The notes under the pieces were generated by a model. That model saw nothing but the letters and a program-made list of their open reading frames with translations, had not been told where the DNA came from and made no database searches. A DNA stretch of 64,000 nucleotides from Sphaerochaeta globosa str. Buddy (GTDB taxonomy: Bacteria > Spirochaetota > Spirochaetia > Sphaerochaetales > Sphaerochaetaceae), in assembly GCF_000190435.1 (NCBI RefSeq), contig NC_015152.1, positions 1,866,458-1,930,457 of the forward strand, read 5' to 3'. Below, one piece after another: positions 26,473 to 34,964 of this stretch (its first letter is position 1; every line of letters begins with the position of its first letter). The translations under genes were made by a program, and so were the position numbers.

Positions 26473-27771
26473 ATGGCTACCTATCATTTTGAAACAATCG
26501 CCCTCCATGCGGGCCAAGAACGGGCTGACAGTGCAACCGGAGCAAGAGCTGTTCCGATTTATCAGACGACCAGTTATGTGTTTGACAATTGTGCCCACGC
26601 CGAGGCACGCTTCAACCTAAGCGAACCCGGAAACATTTACAGCCGGCTTACAAATCCCACCCAGGATGCTTTTGAGCAACGCATAGCCGCCCTTGAAGGA
26701 GGCATTGCCGCCCTTGCCGTATCCAGCGGGTCGGCAGCGATCACCTATTCCCTGCTCAACCTCGCCAAGCAGGGAGAACACATCGTATCGGCAAAGACCA
26801 TCTACGGGGGCACCTACAACCTGCTCTCGCATACGCTGTGCGAGTGGGGTATTACCACCACGTTCGTAGATGCTTCGAATCTGGGTGAGGTCGAACAGGC
26901 GATCACCGATGCAACAAAGGCACTCTTTGTGGAGACGATAGGAAATCCCAATGCCACCTTGTGCGACCTTGAGGCGTTGGCGGCCCTCGCCCACCGTCAC
27001 AAAATTCCCTTGGTGGTGGACAATACCTTTGCCACACCCTATCTGGTTCGGCCCATCGAGCTGGGAGCCGACATTGTCGTCCATTCTGCAACGAAGTTCA
27101 TCGGCGGCCATGGGACAAGCCTCGGGGGAGTCATCGTCGACAGCGGCAATTTCGATTGGAAGGCAAGCGGCAAATTTCCGTCGATCACCGAACCCAATCC
27201 CAGCTATCACGGGATCAGCTTCACCGAAGCGGGCGGTCGTGCTGCGTGGATCACCAAAGCCCGTGCCGTCCTTCTGCGTGATACCGGCTCTTGCCTGTCC
27301 CCCTTCCATTCCTTTTTCTTCCTCCAAGGCCTCGAAACCCTTGCCCTCAGAGTGACTCGCCACGTTGAGAACACCCTTGAGGTGGTGGCGTTCCTGTCCA
27401 AGCACCCCTTGGTCGATGTTGTGCGTCACCCCAGCCTTACGGACAATGCCTATCATGCTTTGTACAAGCGATACTTCCCCAAGGGAGGCATCAGCATCTT
27501 CACCTTCGACATAAAGGGAACGGAAAAAGAGGCCAGGGCCTTCATCGACTCATTGAAGCTCTTCAGCCTGCTCGCCAATGTTGCCGATGTGAAGTCGCTG
27601 GTCATCCATCCGGCCACCACCACCCATTCCCAGTTGAATGCAGAAGAGCAGGAAAGCCAGGGAATAAAGGGGACGACCATCCGCCTTTCCATAGGCTGTG
27701 AGCATGCCCAGGATTTGATCGACGACTTGGCCCAAGCCTTTGATGCGATAGGAGGACCAGTATGCCGGTAA
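26473..27771 (+). CDS. metY: O-acetylhomoserine sulfhydrylase
   Basis: A 432-residue Cys/Met-metabolism PLP enzyme that makes homocysteine from O-acetylhomoserine and sulfide. The start at 26473 follows AGGAG and gives the family N-terminus FETIALHAGQ. Other signatures are PIYQTTSYVFD, YSRLTNPTQD, and the PLP lysine K208 in HSATKFIGGHG. Length (~430) fits MetY rather than the ~390 of cystathionine enzymes. It overlaps metA by 10 nt, and MetA appears to be of the acetyl type, supplying its substrate. Confidence 0.93.
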   Translation: MATYHFETIALHAGQERADSATGARAVPIYQTTSYVFDNCAHAEARFNLSEPGNIYSRLTNPTQDAFEQRIAALEGGIAALAVSSGSAAITYSLLNLAKQGEHIVSAKTIYGGTYNLLSHTLCEWGITTTFVDASNLGEVEQAITDATKALFVETIGNPNATLCDLEALAALAHRHKIPLVVDNTFATPYLVRPIELGADIVVHSATKFIGGHGTSLGGVIVDSGNFDWKASGKFPSITEPNPSYHGISFTEAGGRAAWITKARAVLLRDTGSCLSPFHSFFFLQGLETLALRVTRHVENTLEVVAFLSKHPLVDVVRHPSLTDNAYHALYKRYFPKGGISIFTFDIKGTEKEARAFIDSLKLFSLLANVADVKSLVIHPATTTHSQLNAEEQESQGIKGTTIRLSIGCEHAQDLIDDLAQAFDAIGGPVCR

Positions 27772-28685
27772 CCATACCCCAAGATCTGCCTGCCGCTCTC
27801 GTGCTGAAACAGGAAAACATTTTCTTTATGACCAAGGAGCGGGCAATCCATCAGGATATACGACCTCTGCAGGTGGCCTTGCTCAATTTGATGCCCAACA
27901 AGAGCCGCACGGAAGAACAGTTTCTCAGGCTTTTGGGCAACACAGCCCTGCAGGTCGAGCTGACTTTCCTGACTACGGCAACCTATCAGAGCAAGAACAC
28001 CCCGGTTTCTTACTTGCAGACGTTCTATCAGACGTTCGACCAAGTACGAGACCGTCATTTCGACGCACTCATCATCACCGGCAGCCCGGTCGAGACCCTG
28101 GCCTTTGAAGAAGTTGCCTATTGGCAGGAACTGACAAGCATCCTGTCTTGGGCCGACTTGCATGTATATGCATCCTTCTTTGTCTGCTGGGCGGCCCAGG
28201 CTGCCCTCTACCACTACTATGGGATAGGGAAACACCAACTTCCGAAAAAGCTCTCAGGTGTATACAGTCATAGCGTACGCAAAAAAGGCACTCCCTTGGT
28301 TCGGGGATTCGATGATGTATTTTGGGCGCCGCACTCGCGTCACACAGCCCTTGACGAGGAAAGCCTCTATGCCCATGAGGACCTAGAGGTTCTTGCCGAC
28401 TCAAAAGAGGCAGGTGTCTATGTAGCTGCAAGCAAGGATGGAAGAAAAACGTTTGTCACCGGACACAGCGAATACGACGAGCTGACATTGCACGATGAAT
28501 ACCAGCGCGACCTCGCAGCAGGAATGAATCCCCAAATTCCCGTCAACTACTATGAAAACGGGGAAGTTGCGGTGCGCTGGCGGTCACATGCACACCTGCT
28601 GTTCAGCAACTGGCTGAACTATCAGGTCTACCAGAACACCCCGTATCAGTTGGAGGAGATCAGCAAAGCCTTGCAGCACAGCTGA
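27762..28685 (+). CDS. metA: Homoserine O-acetyltransferase (MetA family)
   Basis: A 307-residue MetA-fold acyltransferase. The catalytic residues fall at the canonical numbers: C142 in FFVCWAAQAA, H235 and E237 in TGHSEYD. Residue 111 is Glu (TGSPVETLAFEE); in this family Glu111 goes with acetyl-CoA and Gly111 with succinyl-CoA, so acetylation is predicted, which agrees with the neighbouring metY. Translationally coupled to metY by a 10-nt overlap. Its 3' end overlaps the convergent phosphorylase gene by 40 nt. Confidence 0.92.
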   Translation: MPVTIPQDLPAALVLKQENIFFMTKERAIHQDIRPLQVALLNLMPNKSRTEEQFLRLLGNTALQVELTFLTTATYQSKNTPVSYLQTFYQTFDQVRDRHFDALIITGSPVETLAFEEVAYWQELTSILSWADLHVYASFFVCWAAQAALYHYYGIGKHQLPKKLSGVYSHSVRKKGTPLVRGFDDVFWAPHSRHTALDEESLYAHEDLEVLADSKEAGVYVAASKDGRKTFVTGHSEYDELTLHDEYQRDLAAGMNPQIPVNYYENGEVAVRWRSHAHLLFSNWLNYQVYQNTPYQLEEISKALQHS

Positions 28686-29353
28686 GTCATCTGTTCCTTC
28701 AAGGCTTCTATCTGGGCATCACCGATAAAGCTCACATTCGCCTGCTCGACCCCTGCGGCCCAGTTGATACTGTATGCAAGGGCGAGCGTGCGGATGCCGG
28801 CTTCCGCAAGCAAGCCCACCTCGGTGGCCAACGTCATCCCTACCACATCACAACCCATGTGTGCAAACATACGGATTTCCGCCTTGGTCTCCAAACGCGG
28901 TCCGTTTGTACACACATACACCCCAGCATCCTTGAGGTAAGGAGCGAGTGCCTTCATGCGATTACTAAGCGCAACATCGAATACCTCGTCCATCGCACAA
29001 TGCCTTACGCCGCTGGAGCCTCCGATGTGGAAGGTGTGTTCCCGAGCGCCCCCACTGACGTCGATAAAGTCAGAGACAATGCCGATATCCCCGGGCTCAA
29101 GTGCTTTTGAAATGGAGCCTACTGCATAGATGCCGACGGCCTCTTGCACCCCCAAGGCAGCCAAAGCAGCCACATTGGCCCGATAATTGATCAAATGGGG
29201 AGGGACACTGTGATCAGAGCCGTGGCGGGGCAGGAAGACCAAATCATCACCTACGAACAACGCAACCTTTCCATAGGGAGTTCCTACAACCGTTTTCTTG
29301 AGTGTAAGACCTTCCAAGGAATCGACACCGGTTCCACCAATAATTGCTTTCAT
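28646..29353 (-). CDS. Methylthioadenosine/methylthioinosine phosphorylase
   Basis: A 235-residue PNP-2/MTAP-family phosphorylase; the ATG at 29353 is the start because MKAIIGGTGV is the family N-terminus. Conserved motifs are LPRHGSDHSVPPHLINYRAN (phosphate and sugar pocket; 41-60) and TNGPRLETKAEIRMF. At the base-binding site the chain reads SINWAAG, with N197, where human MTAP has Asp residues. Asn is the residue used for 6-oxopurines, so methylthioinosine may be preferred over methylthioadenosine. The start overlaps the mtnA stop by 4 nt. Third gene of a deaminase-mtnA-phosphorylase operon. Confidence 0.85.
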   Translation of the reverse strand: MKAIIGGTGVDSLEGLTLKKTVVGTPYGKVALFVGDDLVFLPRHGSDHSVPPHLINYRANVAALAALGVQEAVGIYAVGSISKALEPGDIGIVSDFIDVSGGAREHTFHIGGSSGVRHCAMDEVFDVALSNRMKALAPYLKDAGVYVCTNGPRLETKAEIRMFAHMGCDVVGMTLATEVGLLAEAGIRTLALAYSINWAAGVEQANVSFIGDAQIEALKEQMTQLCCKALLISSN

Positions 29354-30369
29354 GAAAAGTTCCTTTGTATTTCTTCCGGTTTGAGTATCCCTTTGGGGGT
29401 AACGAGGGCTGTTACCAGTTGGGCGGGAATACTGTCGAAAGCCGGATAGAGGGCTTTGATTGAATCCAACGTCGTGGCTGAGCCCATACATCGCTTAACC
29501 TCTTGGGGGGGACGCATTTCCATTGTAACATCGGCTCTCCCCTGCTTGCTGGGATCGGGGGAGATGCTGAAAGCATAGTAGGGAACGGATGCGTATCGTG
29601 CGGCTATGGCATTGGCAAGCGTTCCCACCTTGTTCACCACCGTCCCGTCCATGCAGAGCAGGTCGACCGCTGTCATGTACGCATCCACCTTCCCTGCCTC
29701 CATAAAGGTTGCACCCATGCCATCGGTAATGACATTGACCTCGATGTCCATCTCCTCAAGACTCACGGCTGTCAACCTTGAGCCTTGCAGGTAGGGCCTG
29801 GTCTCATTGGCCAGGACGCGTACTTCCTTACCGCTCTCTTTCGCATAGGCCAAGGAGAGCAGAAAGGTATGCTCGGCAAAGCAGGTGGTCAGGATGACAG
29901 AACGGTCGGCTATCAGAGAGCTTCCCAAACGCCCCATCTGATGATAGAGCTGATCGTATCCATCCAACATCGAAGAAACTTCTTGCTTCAAAGCACTTGC
30001 TAGTTCTTCGAGATCCGCTTGCTTCGGCTGTACAGCGGCAAGCAAATGGGAAAGGGCCCTGTGCATGGTCGTATTGGTCGGCCTGGCAGCGATGAGAAGC
30101 TTTGCAGCATCGGTGAGTGTTTCAAAGCCATGGCCCAACAATCCTTGTTGCATCTGATTGGTGACCAGGATCATGGTTTGCAAGGCTACCTCAAGCGGCC
30201 CTCCCCCCTGGGTTACCATCGCCTGCAACGAGCGGGCAACCTCCTGGACATTCGCACAGACCTCAAATCGTTTCTCGAAGGGAAAAACCCTCCGGTCTCC
30301 GATCAACAACCTATTGCCTTCCAAGCGGCAGATATTCTCATGCCTGAGCACATACGGAAGCTCGATCAT
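29350..30369 (-). CDS. mtnA: Methylthioribose-1-phosphate isomerase-like protein
   Basis: A 339-residue member of the eIF2B-alpha/MtnA fold. The presumed catalytic pair is present: C163 in ILTTCFAEH and D235 in VDAYMTAVDLL. NETRPYLQGSRLTA and VVNKVGT match MtnA closely. It is divergent elsewhere: the usual RGAPAIG loop reads QGGGPLEVA and the usual THCNAG reads TTCFAE. It should isomerise methylthioribose 1-phosphate, or 5-deoxyribose 1-phosphate, to the ribulose form. Overlaps the phosphorylase by 4 nt and the deaminase by 1 nt. No mtnBCD genes are nearby. Confidence 0.82.
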   Translation of the reverse strand: MIELPYVLRHENICRLEGNRLLIGDRRVFPFEKRFEVCANVQEVARSLQAMVTQGGGPLEVALQTMILVTNQMQQGLLGHGFETLTDAAKLLIAARPTNTTMHRALSHLLAAVQPKQADLEELASALKQEVSSMLDGYDQLYHQMGRLGSSLIADRSVILTTCFAEHTFLLSLAYAKESGKEVRVLANETRPYLQGSRLTAVSLEEMDIEVNVITDGMGATFMEAGKVDAYMTAVDLLCMDGTVVNKVGTLANAIAARYASVPYYAFSISPDPSKQGRADVTMEMRPPQEVKRCMGSATTLDSIKALYPAFDSIPAQLVTALVTPKGILKPEEIQRNFS

Positions 30370-30878
30370 CAGTGCACCCAGAACGAAAGATGGTCGGAAA
30401 CAATTGCTTGTACGAGATCCTCATCGTCGGTAGGACCTACGACCTCGATATCCTTTTGCCCGTGGGCCAATACTTCGTGGCTGGGAAGGTCGAAGGTGGG
30501 ATTCTGCTCATCGGCACCCGTCAGCTCAAGCAATTTGGCTTCGGTGATGCCATATACAAGCCGTCGCACATTGGTCCAATACATCGCACCGGTGCACATG
30601 ACGCACGGCTCTGCATTGGTATACAGCGAGCAGGTCGCCAAGAAGTCGGGTGCGTACAGCCTGCTTGCCTTGAAGAGAAGCAGTGTCTCTGCGTGCATAG
30701 CAGAACCCCCTTCCTCATAGCTGTTGCCTTGTTCGAGAAGGATGTTGCCATCCTTGTCTGCAAGCAGGGCCCCGAAAGGGTGGTTTCCCTGCTCTTTTGC
30801 AGTATGTGCGATGCGAACGGTCTGGTACAGAAGTTGTATATCCTGCTCATTGGGTGTGCTGCGTTTTATGATGCTCAT
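30369..30878 (-). CDS. Nucleoside/guanine deaminase-like protein (CDA fold)
   Basis: A 169-residue zinc deaminase; the start at 30878 has GAGGAAGAAG upstream, and an earlier ATG does not. The zinc and catalytic motif is complete: H62-A-E64 in MHAETLLLF and PC92-x-x-C95 in EPCVMCTGAMYW. It is not tadA-length and more like guanine/nucleoside deaminases. Being first in an operon with mtnA and an MTA-type phosphorylase, it may deaminate methylthioadenosine to methylthioinosine, which would be inference from context. Confidence 0.82.
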   Translation of the reverse strand: MSIIKRSTPNEQDIQLLYQTVRIAHTAKEQGNHPFGALLADKDGNILLEQGNSYEEGGSAMHAETLLLFKASRLYAPDFLATCSLYTNAEPCVMCTGAMYWTNVRRLVYGITEAKLLELTGADEQNPTFDLPSHEVLAHGQKDIEVVGPTDDEDLVQAIVSDHLSFWVH

Positions 30879-31031
30879 AGCTTCTTCCTCTCTTTGATGT
30901 GCACTAACCCTAGCATGCAATGTTCCTGTTGGCAATGAGGTGCAAGTTCACAAAACTACAAGAATGGACCTATCTGATGATAATGTAGTACAATAAGGAA
31001 AAGAGTCAGCAAATTCTTGAAAAATCGAGCA

Positions 31032-31060
31032 TTGACGTTTGACTTGAGAGAACGTACAGT
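31032..31060 (+). promoter_or_regulatory. Original promoter of the FKBP gene, now split off by an IS
   Basis: TTGACG (31032) and TACAGT (31055) with a 17-bp spacer. A ribosome-binding site (AAAAAGGA, 31095-31102) follows, then the IS begins at the start codon. The remainder of 30879-31110 holds only the small hairpin GTTGCT/AGCAAC (about 31069-31085). Confidence 0.5.
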
Positions 31061-31110
31061 ATGGAGAAGTTGCTAGAGAAGCAACCACCCTACAAAAAGG
31101 AATGACTATG

Positions 31111-31126
31111 GAGGCTCTTGCAAAAT
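31111..31126 (+). repeat. Left terminal inverted repeat of the IS
   Basis: GAGGCTCTTGCAAAAT, matching the reverse complement of 32576-32591 exactly. Confidence 0.88.
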
Positions 31127-31300
31127 GAGGATTCATTGAGAAATTGAATCCATCCGACGATACTAATACCATTGATTAAGAGGAGCGAACCGTCCAATCA
31201 AGGGCTTCAAACGAGTAAATACGCCCGGTCCATCGATAATCGAGTGCAAGAAGACACACCTACCCCACGATAGGCTAATGCATCATTGCTCTTTGTGGTG

Positions 31301-32378
31301 TTACGCAGTTTTCTGGATGCCCGGCAGGATGCAATACTGCAGTATCTTGATTGCAGCAAGGCACAGCACGCCGGTCATCAGGCAGTGGGAGACCTTCTCC
31401 GTCCCCCTGACCATGATCTTCGGCGGAATAAGCCAATCCTTCAGGTGGGAGTTGGACCTCTCCACGGTCGAACGGATCCTGAACCGCTGCTTTTCAGAGG
31501 GGGAGAGGACCCGTTGCTGCTTGCGCCGCTTGTTCGGGTCGATGATGGGCATCCTGCCGTTTCCGATGATGAAGTCCTTGATGGGCTTTGCATCGTAGGC
31601 GCTGTCCATCAGCGAGTACAGGTGTTTGATCCGCTGCCCGGTCATCCGCTCCAAGGGAATCGCCGCTTGGCTGTCATGTACGTTGGCACCCGTGACGATG
31701 GTGCTGACGGGGAATGCCGCTGTCGGTGACATCCAGGTGAAGCTTGTAGCCCTTCCAATAGTTGCGGGTGCCCTGGCTTGTGCGCTTGCATCCCCAGCTG
31801 CACTGGGAGTTCAATTCCTCGACTGCCTGTTCGGCAGTCTGGCCAAGTTGCTTCTGCAGAACGTTTTGCTTCTTGGTTTTCGACTCAGAGCCTTTCCTGG
31901 GCCTGCCGGGTTTCCCCCTCGGGATTACTTCCTTCTTCTTGTTCACGGCCTTCTCGCGCGCCTCGATGGCTGTGGAGTCCCGGCTGACATGACCCACGAT
32001 GCGGCCGTCCAGATAGGAGCTTACCAAGGGGCCCAGCGCCTTCTCCATGAGTTTTTGGCGTGCATGGGATGCAAATTTCCTGCTGAAGGTGGCCTCACTC
32101 GGTACGGAGGTGAACCCGCAGACCTGCCGCAGCGACGGATCGCTGAGCAGGCGGTTGCGAAGCGAGGTGACGGTGGGAATCTTGAAAAACTGCTTGGCCA
32201 GGGCCGAACGGATCATCGCCGTCTCATCATAGCCTTTGCGCCCAAGCAGGCTTGCCTTGCCGTCGCACGCCGGCAGGAATTCCTCTAGCACCTGCAGCAT
32301 CTGGATGAACGTACGGTGTTCGGCGGTCACATACCCTTCGAAAACCTCTTGGATGTCGAAAGAAATACCGAATACCAT
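31301..32378 (-). pseudogene. Frameshifted DDE transposase
   Basis: Two minus-strand frames join at 31709-31712. The upstream part (32378 to ~31710) ends properly as LDVTDSGIP, and the downstream part continues VSTIVTGANVHDS. The run GGGG (CCCC on the coding strand) has one base too many; removing it restores one ~358-residue transposase. The DDE candidates are Asp in VSRDSTAIE, Asp in ANVHDS and Glu in RSTVERSNSHL. A basic linker (VNKKKEVIPRGKPGRPRKG) lies between. As read the gene is inactive unless +1 frameshifting occurs or the extra base is a sequencing error. Confidence 0.8.
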
Positions 32379-32575
32379 CTGGCAACCGCCGAGGATTTCT
32401 GCTATGCTTTTAATGGACCTGCTCTCCTTCTAATTGTTTGTAGTTAATCATATTATAAAGGATTGTCAGGTCCATTTCTATACAAATATCCAAATAACGT
32501 GCTTGTTTGCAGCAAGGATGAGCTTCTGAAGCTGCCTCAAGTAGCTCAGAAGAATGAAAATATCAGGCATTTGCT

Positions 32576-32591
32576 ATTTTGCAAGAGCCTC
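32576..32591 (-). repeat. Right terminal inverted repeat of the IS
   Basis: ATTTTGCAAGAGCCTC on the plus strand, the exact complement of the left end; followed by the TATG target duplication. Confidence 0.88.
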
Positions 32592-32592
32592 T

Positions 32593-33846
32593 ATGAATAA
32601 GAGTAATCGAACAAAGGTGGTCGTGACCCTGCTGGCCATGATCCTCGTTTCTGCAACCCTCTTCGCGATGGGTATGAAAGAGAGCGACCCAGCAGCTCTG
32701 ACCGTACGCATCCTTACTTCAGTCAATCAGAACGGCCAGGTAGAGCTGGTAGCAAGAACCACCGGGAATGAGGATATTGTGTTCCAGGCAGGCTCGTATA
32801 CTGATGCAAGTTATCCTGTTGCCAGCTTGGCAGCCGGAGATTACGTGGAAGTGGTCCTTGACAACAATAAGGCCGTAAACATCCGGTACATCAACCCCTT
32901 GGTAACCTTGGGTGTTTTCCCCTACTCCATCAGCATGGACAGGGCTACCGAGCTTGAGAGCTTGACCGACCGATTCAGCTACACCTACGGGTACCTGCTG
33001 ATCCAGTCCTTCTCCTCCCAGGGCTTGTTCTTCGATGCAGGCTACTATGTAAAGGGAGCACTCGATGGATACAAGGATTCCTTAAGCGAAGTCCCCCAAG
33101 GGTACTACACGCTCGAAGAGCTGTATGCGAATGTCAATGACTACCAGGAGAAAATCTGGAATGCAGGGCTGGCCAATACCGACTACGGCAAGCGCTATGC
33201 AAGCATCAGTGATGTTGCTTCCTTTGCAAAACCTGAGGATTTGTCCGATGCATTCAGCTACACCTACGGCTACCTGCTGGCCCTCAATATGGCTGGACAG
33301 GGAATTACGGTCAATGGCGATTTGTATGCCCAGGGTGCCTTGGACTTTGCCTGTGAGAATCAACTGTTGATGAACGATGCTGAAATGCAGGTGGCTTTCA
33401 CCGAGTACCAGCAGATTCTGGAAGAGGATTACCAGACATGGATTGCCGAGATTGCCGTCAGCAACCTCGCTGATGCTGAAGCTTTCCTCGAGCAGAACAA
33501 GGCCAATGAGGGAGTCATCACCACTTCCAGCGGTCTGCAATATCAGGTGCTCACTGAGGCAACCGGTGCCAAACCGGTGATCACCAATACCGTTGAGGTC
33601 AATTACCAGCTGCAGCTCATCGACGGGACCGTAGTTGAAAGCTCCTACGACATGGGACAGACTGCTCACTTCCCGGTTGATGGCTTGATCCCTGGATTCA
33701 CCGAAGCATTGCTCACCATGAATACCGGCAGCGTGCTCAGAACCTGGATTCACCCCAGCCTCGGCTATGGTGAGATGGGTACTGAGACCATTCTTCCCAA
33801 CGCTCTACTGATTTTCGATATCGAGTTGGTTGGAATCGACCAATAA
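32593..33846 (+). CDS. Exported FKBP-type peptidyl-prolyl isomerase, start codon at IS junction
   Basis: A 417-residue protein whose ATG (32593) is part of the IS target duplication. An in-frame ATG in the IS (32554) could add 13 residues. N-terminus MNKSNRTKVVVTLLAMILVSATLFA is a signal peptide. Two FKBP-N-type helical segments are recognisable by a repeated FSYTYGYLL phrase (near residues 126 and 220), and a C-terminal FKBP domain (~310-415) has DGTVVESSYDMG, FPVDGLIPGFTEAL and IHPSLGYGE. This is the FkpA/Mip plan with one extra N-terminal copy. The native promoter and ribosome-binding site lie on the far side of the IS, so expression is probably reduced or altered. Confidence 0.85.
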   Translation: MNKSNRTKVVVTLLAMILVSATLFAMGMKESDPAALTVRILTSVNQNGQVELVARTTGNEDIVFQAGSYTDASYPVASLAAGDYVEVVLDNNKAVNIRYINPLVTLGVFPYSISMDRATELESLTDRFSYTYGYLLIQSFSSQGLFFDAGYYVKGALDGYKDSLSEVPQGYYTLEELYANVNDYQEKIWNAGLANTDYGKRYASISDVASFAKPEDLSDAFSYTYGYLLALNMAGQGITVNGDLYAQGALDFACENQLLMNDAEMQVAFTEYQQILEEDYQTWIAEIAVSNLADAEAFLEQNKANEGVITTSSGLQYQVLTEATGAKPVITNTVEVNYQLQLIDGTVVESSYDMGQTAHFPVDGLIPGFTEALLTMNTGSVLRTWIHPSLGYGEMGTETILPNALLIFDIELVGIDQ

Positions 33847-33865
33847 GCATCCTAAGGTACTTTGT

Positions 33866-33899
33866 ATGGCCGCAGCTTATGCTTGCGGCCATTATTTTG
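33866..33899 (+). terminator. Terminator after the FKBP gene
   Basis: A 9-bp stem ATGGCCGCA/TGCGGCCAT with a 9-nt loop followed by TATTTTGT. Confidence 0.75.
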
Positions 33900-33943
33900 T
33901 CTTATGCTATGCATAAACGATGGCATTGGTTATACTGCATCCG

Positions 33944-34600
33944 ATGGACACACAGAGTAAAAGCCAACTGATTGATACAATCTACAACCATCTCAAACAT
34001 CAGATTCGGCAAGGGTTGCTCCCTAACGGGGCAAAGCTTTCCGAGAATACCTTAGCCAAGGACTTCTCATGTTCCCGAACCCCGGTCCGTGAAGCCCTCA
34101 AACGGTTGGAGCAGGATGGGTTTGTGGTCATCATCGCCCACAGCGGTAGCTATGTCAAAGACATCACCATGGTTGATTATCAACAGCTGACCGAAGTCAG
34201 GGCTTATCTGGAAGCACTCGCCATGCGACTTGCCTGTGAGAACGGCGCCGACCCATCAGTATTGGAGCAGATTCTCGACAGCATGGATGAACTCTGGAAA
34301 GGAGGCAGGACCTTCGATGTACAGACCTTCAGCAGCCTGCATTACCAGTTCCATCTTGAGTTGGTCAAGCTCTCGGGCAACAACCTGCTCGTTCTCACCT
34401 ACAGCCGGCTGAACCTCAGTGAAGCCGCCCTGCTTTTCGCCCAAAACATCACCGACCGCGGTATCACCAAAACACAGGCAGAACATCGCCGCATCGTTCA
34501 GGCGATCAGGGATCGGAACGAAAAAGAGGGAGAGCGTTTCATGCTCTCCCACCTCTGGCGTAAACGTGATCGGTTCAGAGCTCAGACTCAGGCAATCTAA
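33944..34600 (+). CDS. GntR-family regulator (FCD subfamily)
   Basis: An N-terminal winged helix (~residues 5-70; LAKDFSCSRTPVREALKRLEQ in part) and an all-helical FCD ligand domain (~80-215), with the likely metal ligands in LRVYLEALA-like, HYQFHLELV and HRRIVQAI segments. The start at 33944 gives a typical N-terminus; an ATG at 33920 in frame is also possible and neither has a clear ribosome-binding site. It is convergent with the yhcH-like gene (26-nt overlap). Such proteins often control sugar-acid genes; the target is not evident. Confidence 0.85.
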   Translation: MDTQSKSQLIDTIYNHLKHQIRQGLLPNGAKLSENTLAKDFSCSRTPVREALKRLEQDGFVVIIAHSGSYVKDITMVDYQQLTEVRAYLEALAMRLACENGADPSVLEQILDSMDELWKGGRTFDVQTFSSLHYQFHLELVKLSGNNLLVLTYSRLNLSEAALLFAQNITDRGITKTQAEHRRIVQAIRDRNEKEGERFMLSHLWRKRDRFRAQTQAI

Positions 34601-34964
34601 AAACCACCTTCTTGACAGCACAGGAGGTATTGAGCACCTGTTGATGCCGATACACTTCTCCTTTTGCTACCAATACAAACGAGCTGACTGTAAAGCGGGC
34701 AACCACCAAAGGTTGTCCATCATCCTGCAGGCTGAAAAGCTCCTCACCCTCGAGCATCACATGCAACTGCCGTTCAGCTGCACTCTGCATGACGCCTTGC
34801 TCATCGGTCATGTAGGTAAGAATCTGGTAGGAAAGATTATCAACTCTGTGCTGACCCACCGCATCCTCATACGGAAGGCTGCGATCCAGAATATCGATGA
34901 CTGTCTGCATCTTCGGATGCAAAAGGCGATACCATTCAAGGTTGTCTAAAAGGTCCAACAGCAT
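34575..34964 (-). CDS. YhcH/YjgK/YiaL-family protein
   Basis: A 129-residue cupin-like protein. The recognisable part is ERQLHVMLEGEELFSL, corresponding to the family's H-x-hydrophobic-x-LEGEE region, and a C-terminal VKKVVFRL strand. It is somewhat shorter than the usual ~150 residues. Family members are linked to sialic acid or other sugar handling, but the biochemical role is weakly known. Its start overlaps the stop of the upstream kinase-like gene by 1 nt. Confidence 0.65.
   Translation of the reverse strand: MLLDLLDNLEWYRLLHPKMQTVIDILDRSLPYEDAVGQHRVDNLSYQILTYMTDEQGVMQSAAERQLHVMLEGEELFSLQDDGQPLVVARFTVSSFVLVAKGEVYRHQQVLNTSCAVKKVVFRLPESEL

Larger units (their letters stand above)
31111..32591 (-). 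mobile_element. Insertion sequence, IS5/IS1182-like, ~1.48 kb
   Basis: Both ends carry the exact 16-bp terminal inverted repeat GAGGCTCTTGCAAAAT (31111-31126; complement at 32576-32591). TATG is duplicated on either side (31107-31110 and 32592-32595), a 4-bp target duplication. One transposase gene on the minus strand fills most of it, with a frameshift. The family is judged from the DUF772-type N-terminal region and DDE residues; exact family is uncertain. The insertion falls at the start codon of the FKBP gene. Confidence 0.88.

Noticed and set aside
31626-32288. 220-codon plus-strand frame in the IS
   Set aside because: Antisense to the transposase; no homology or ribosome-binding site.
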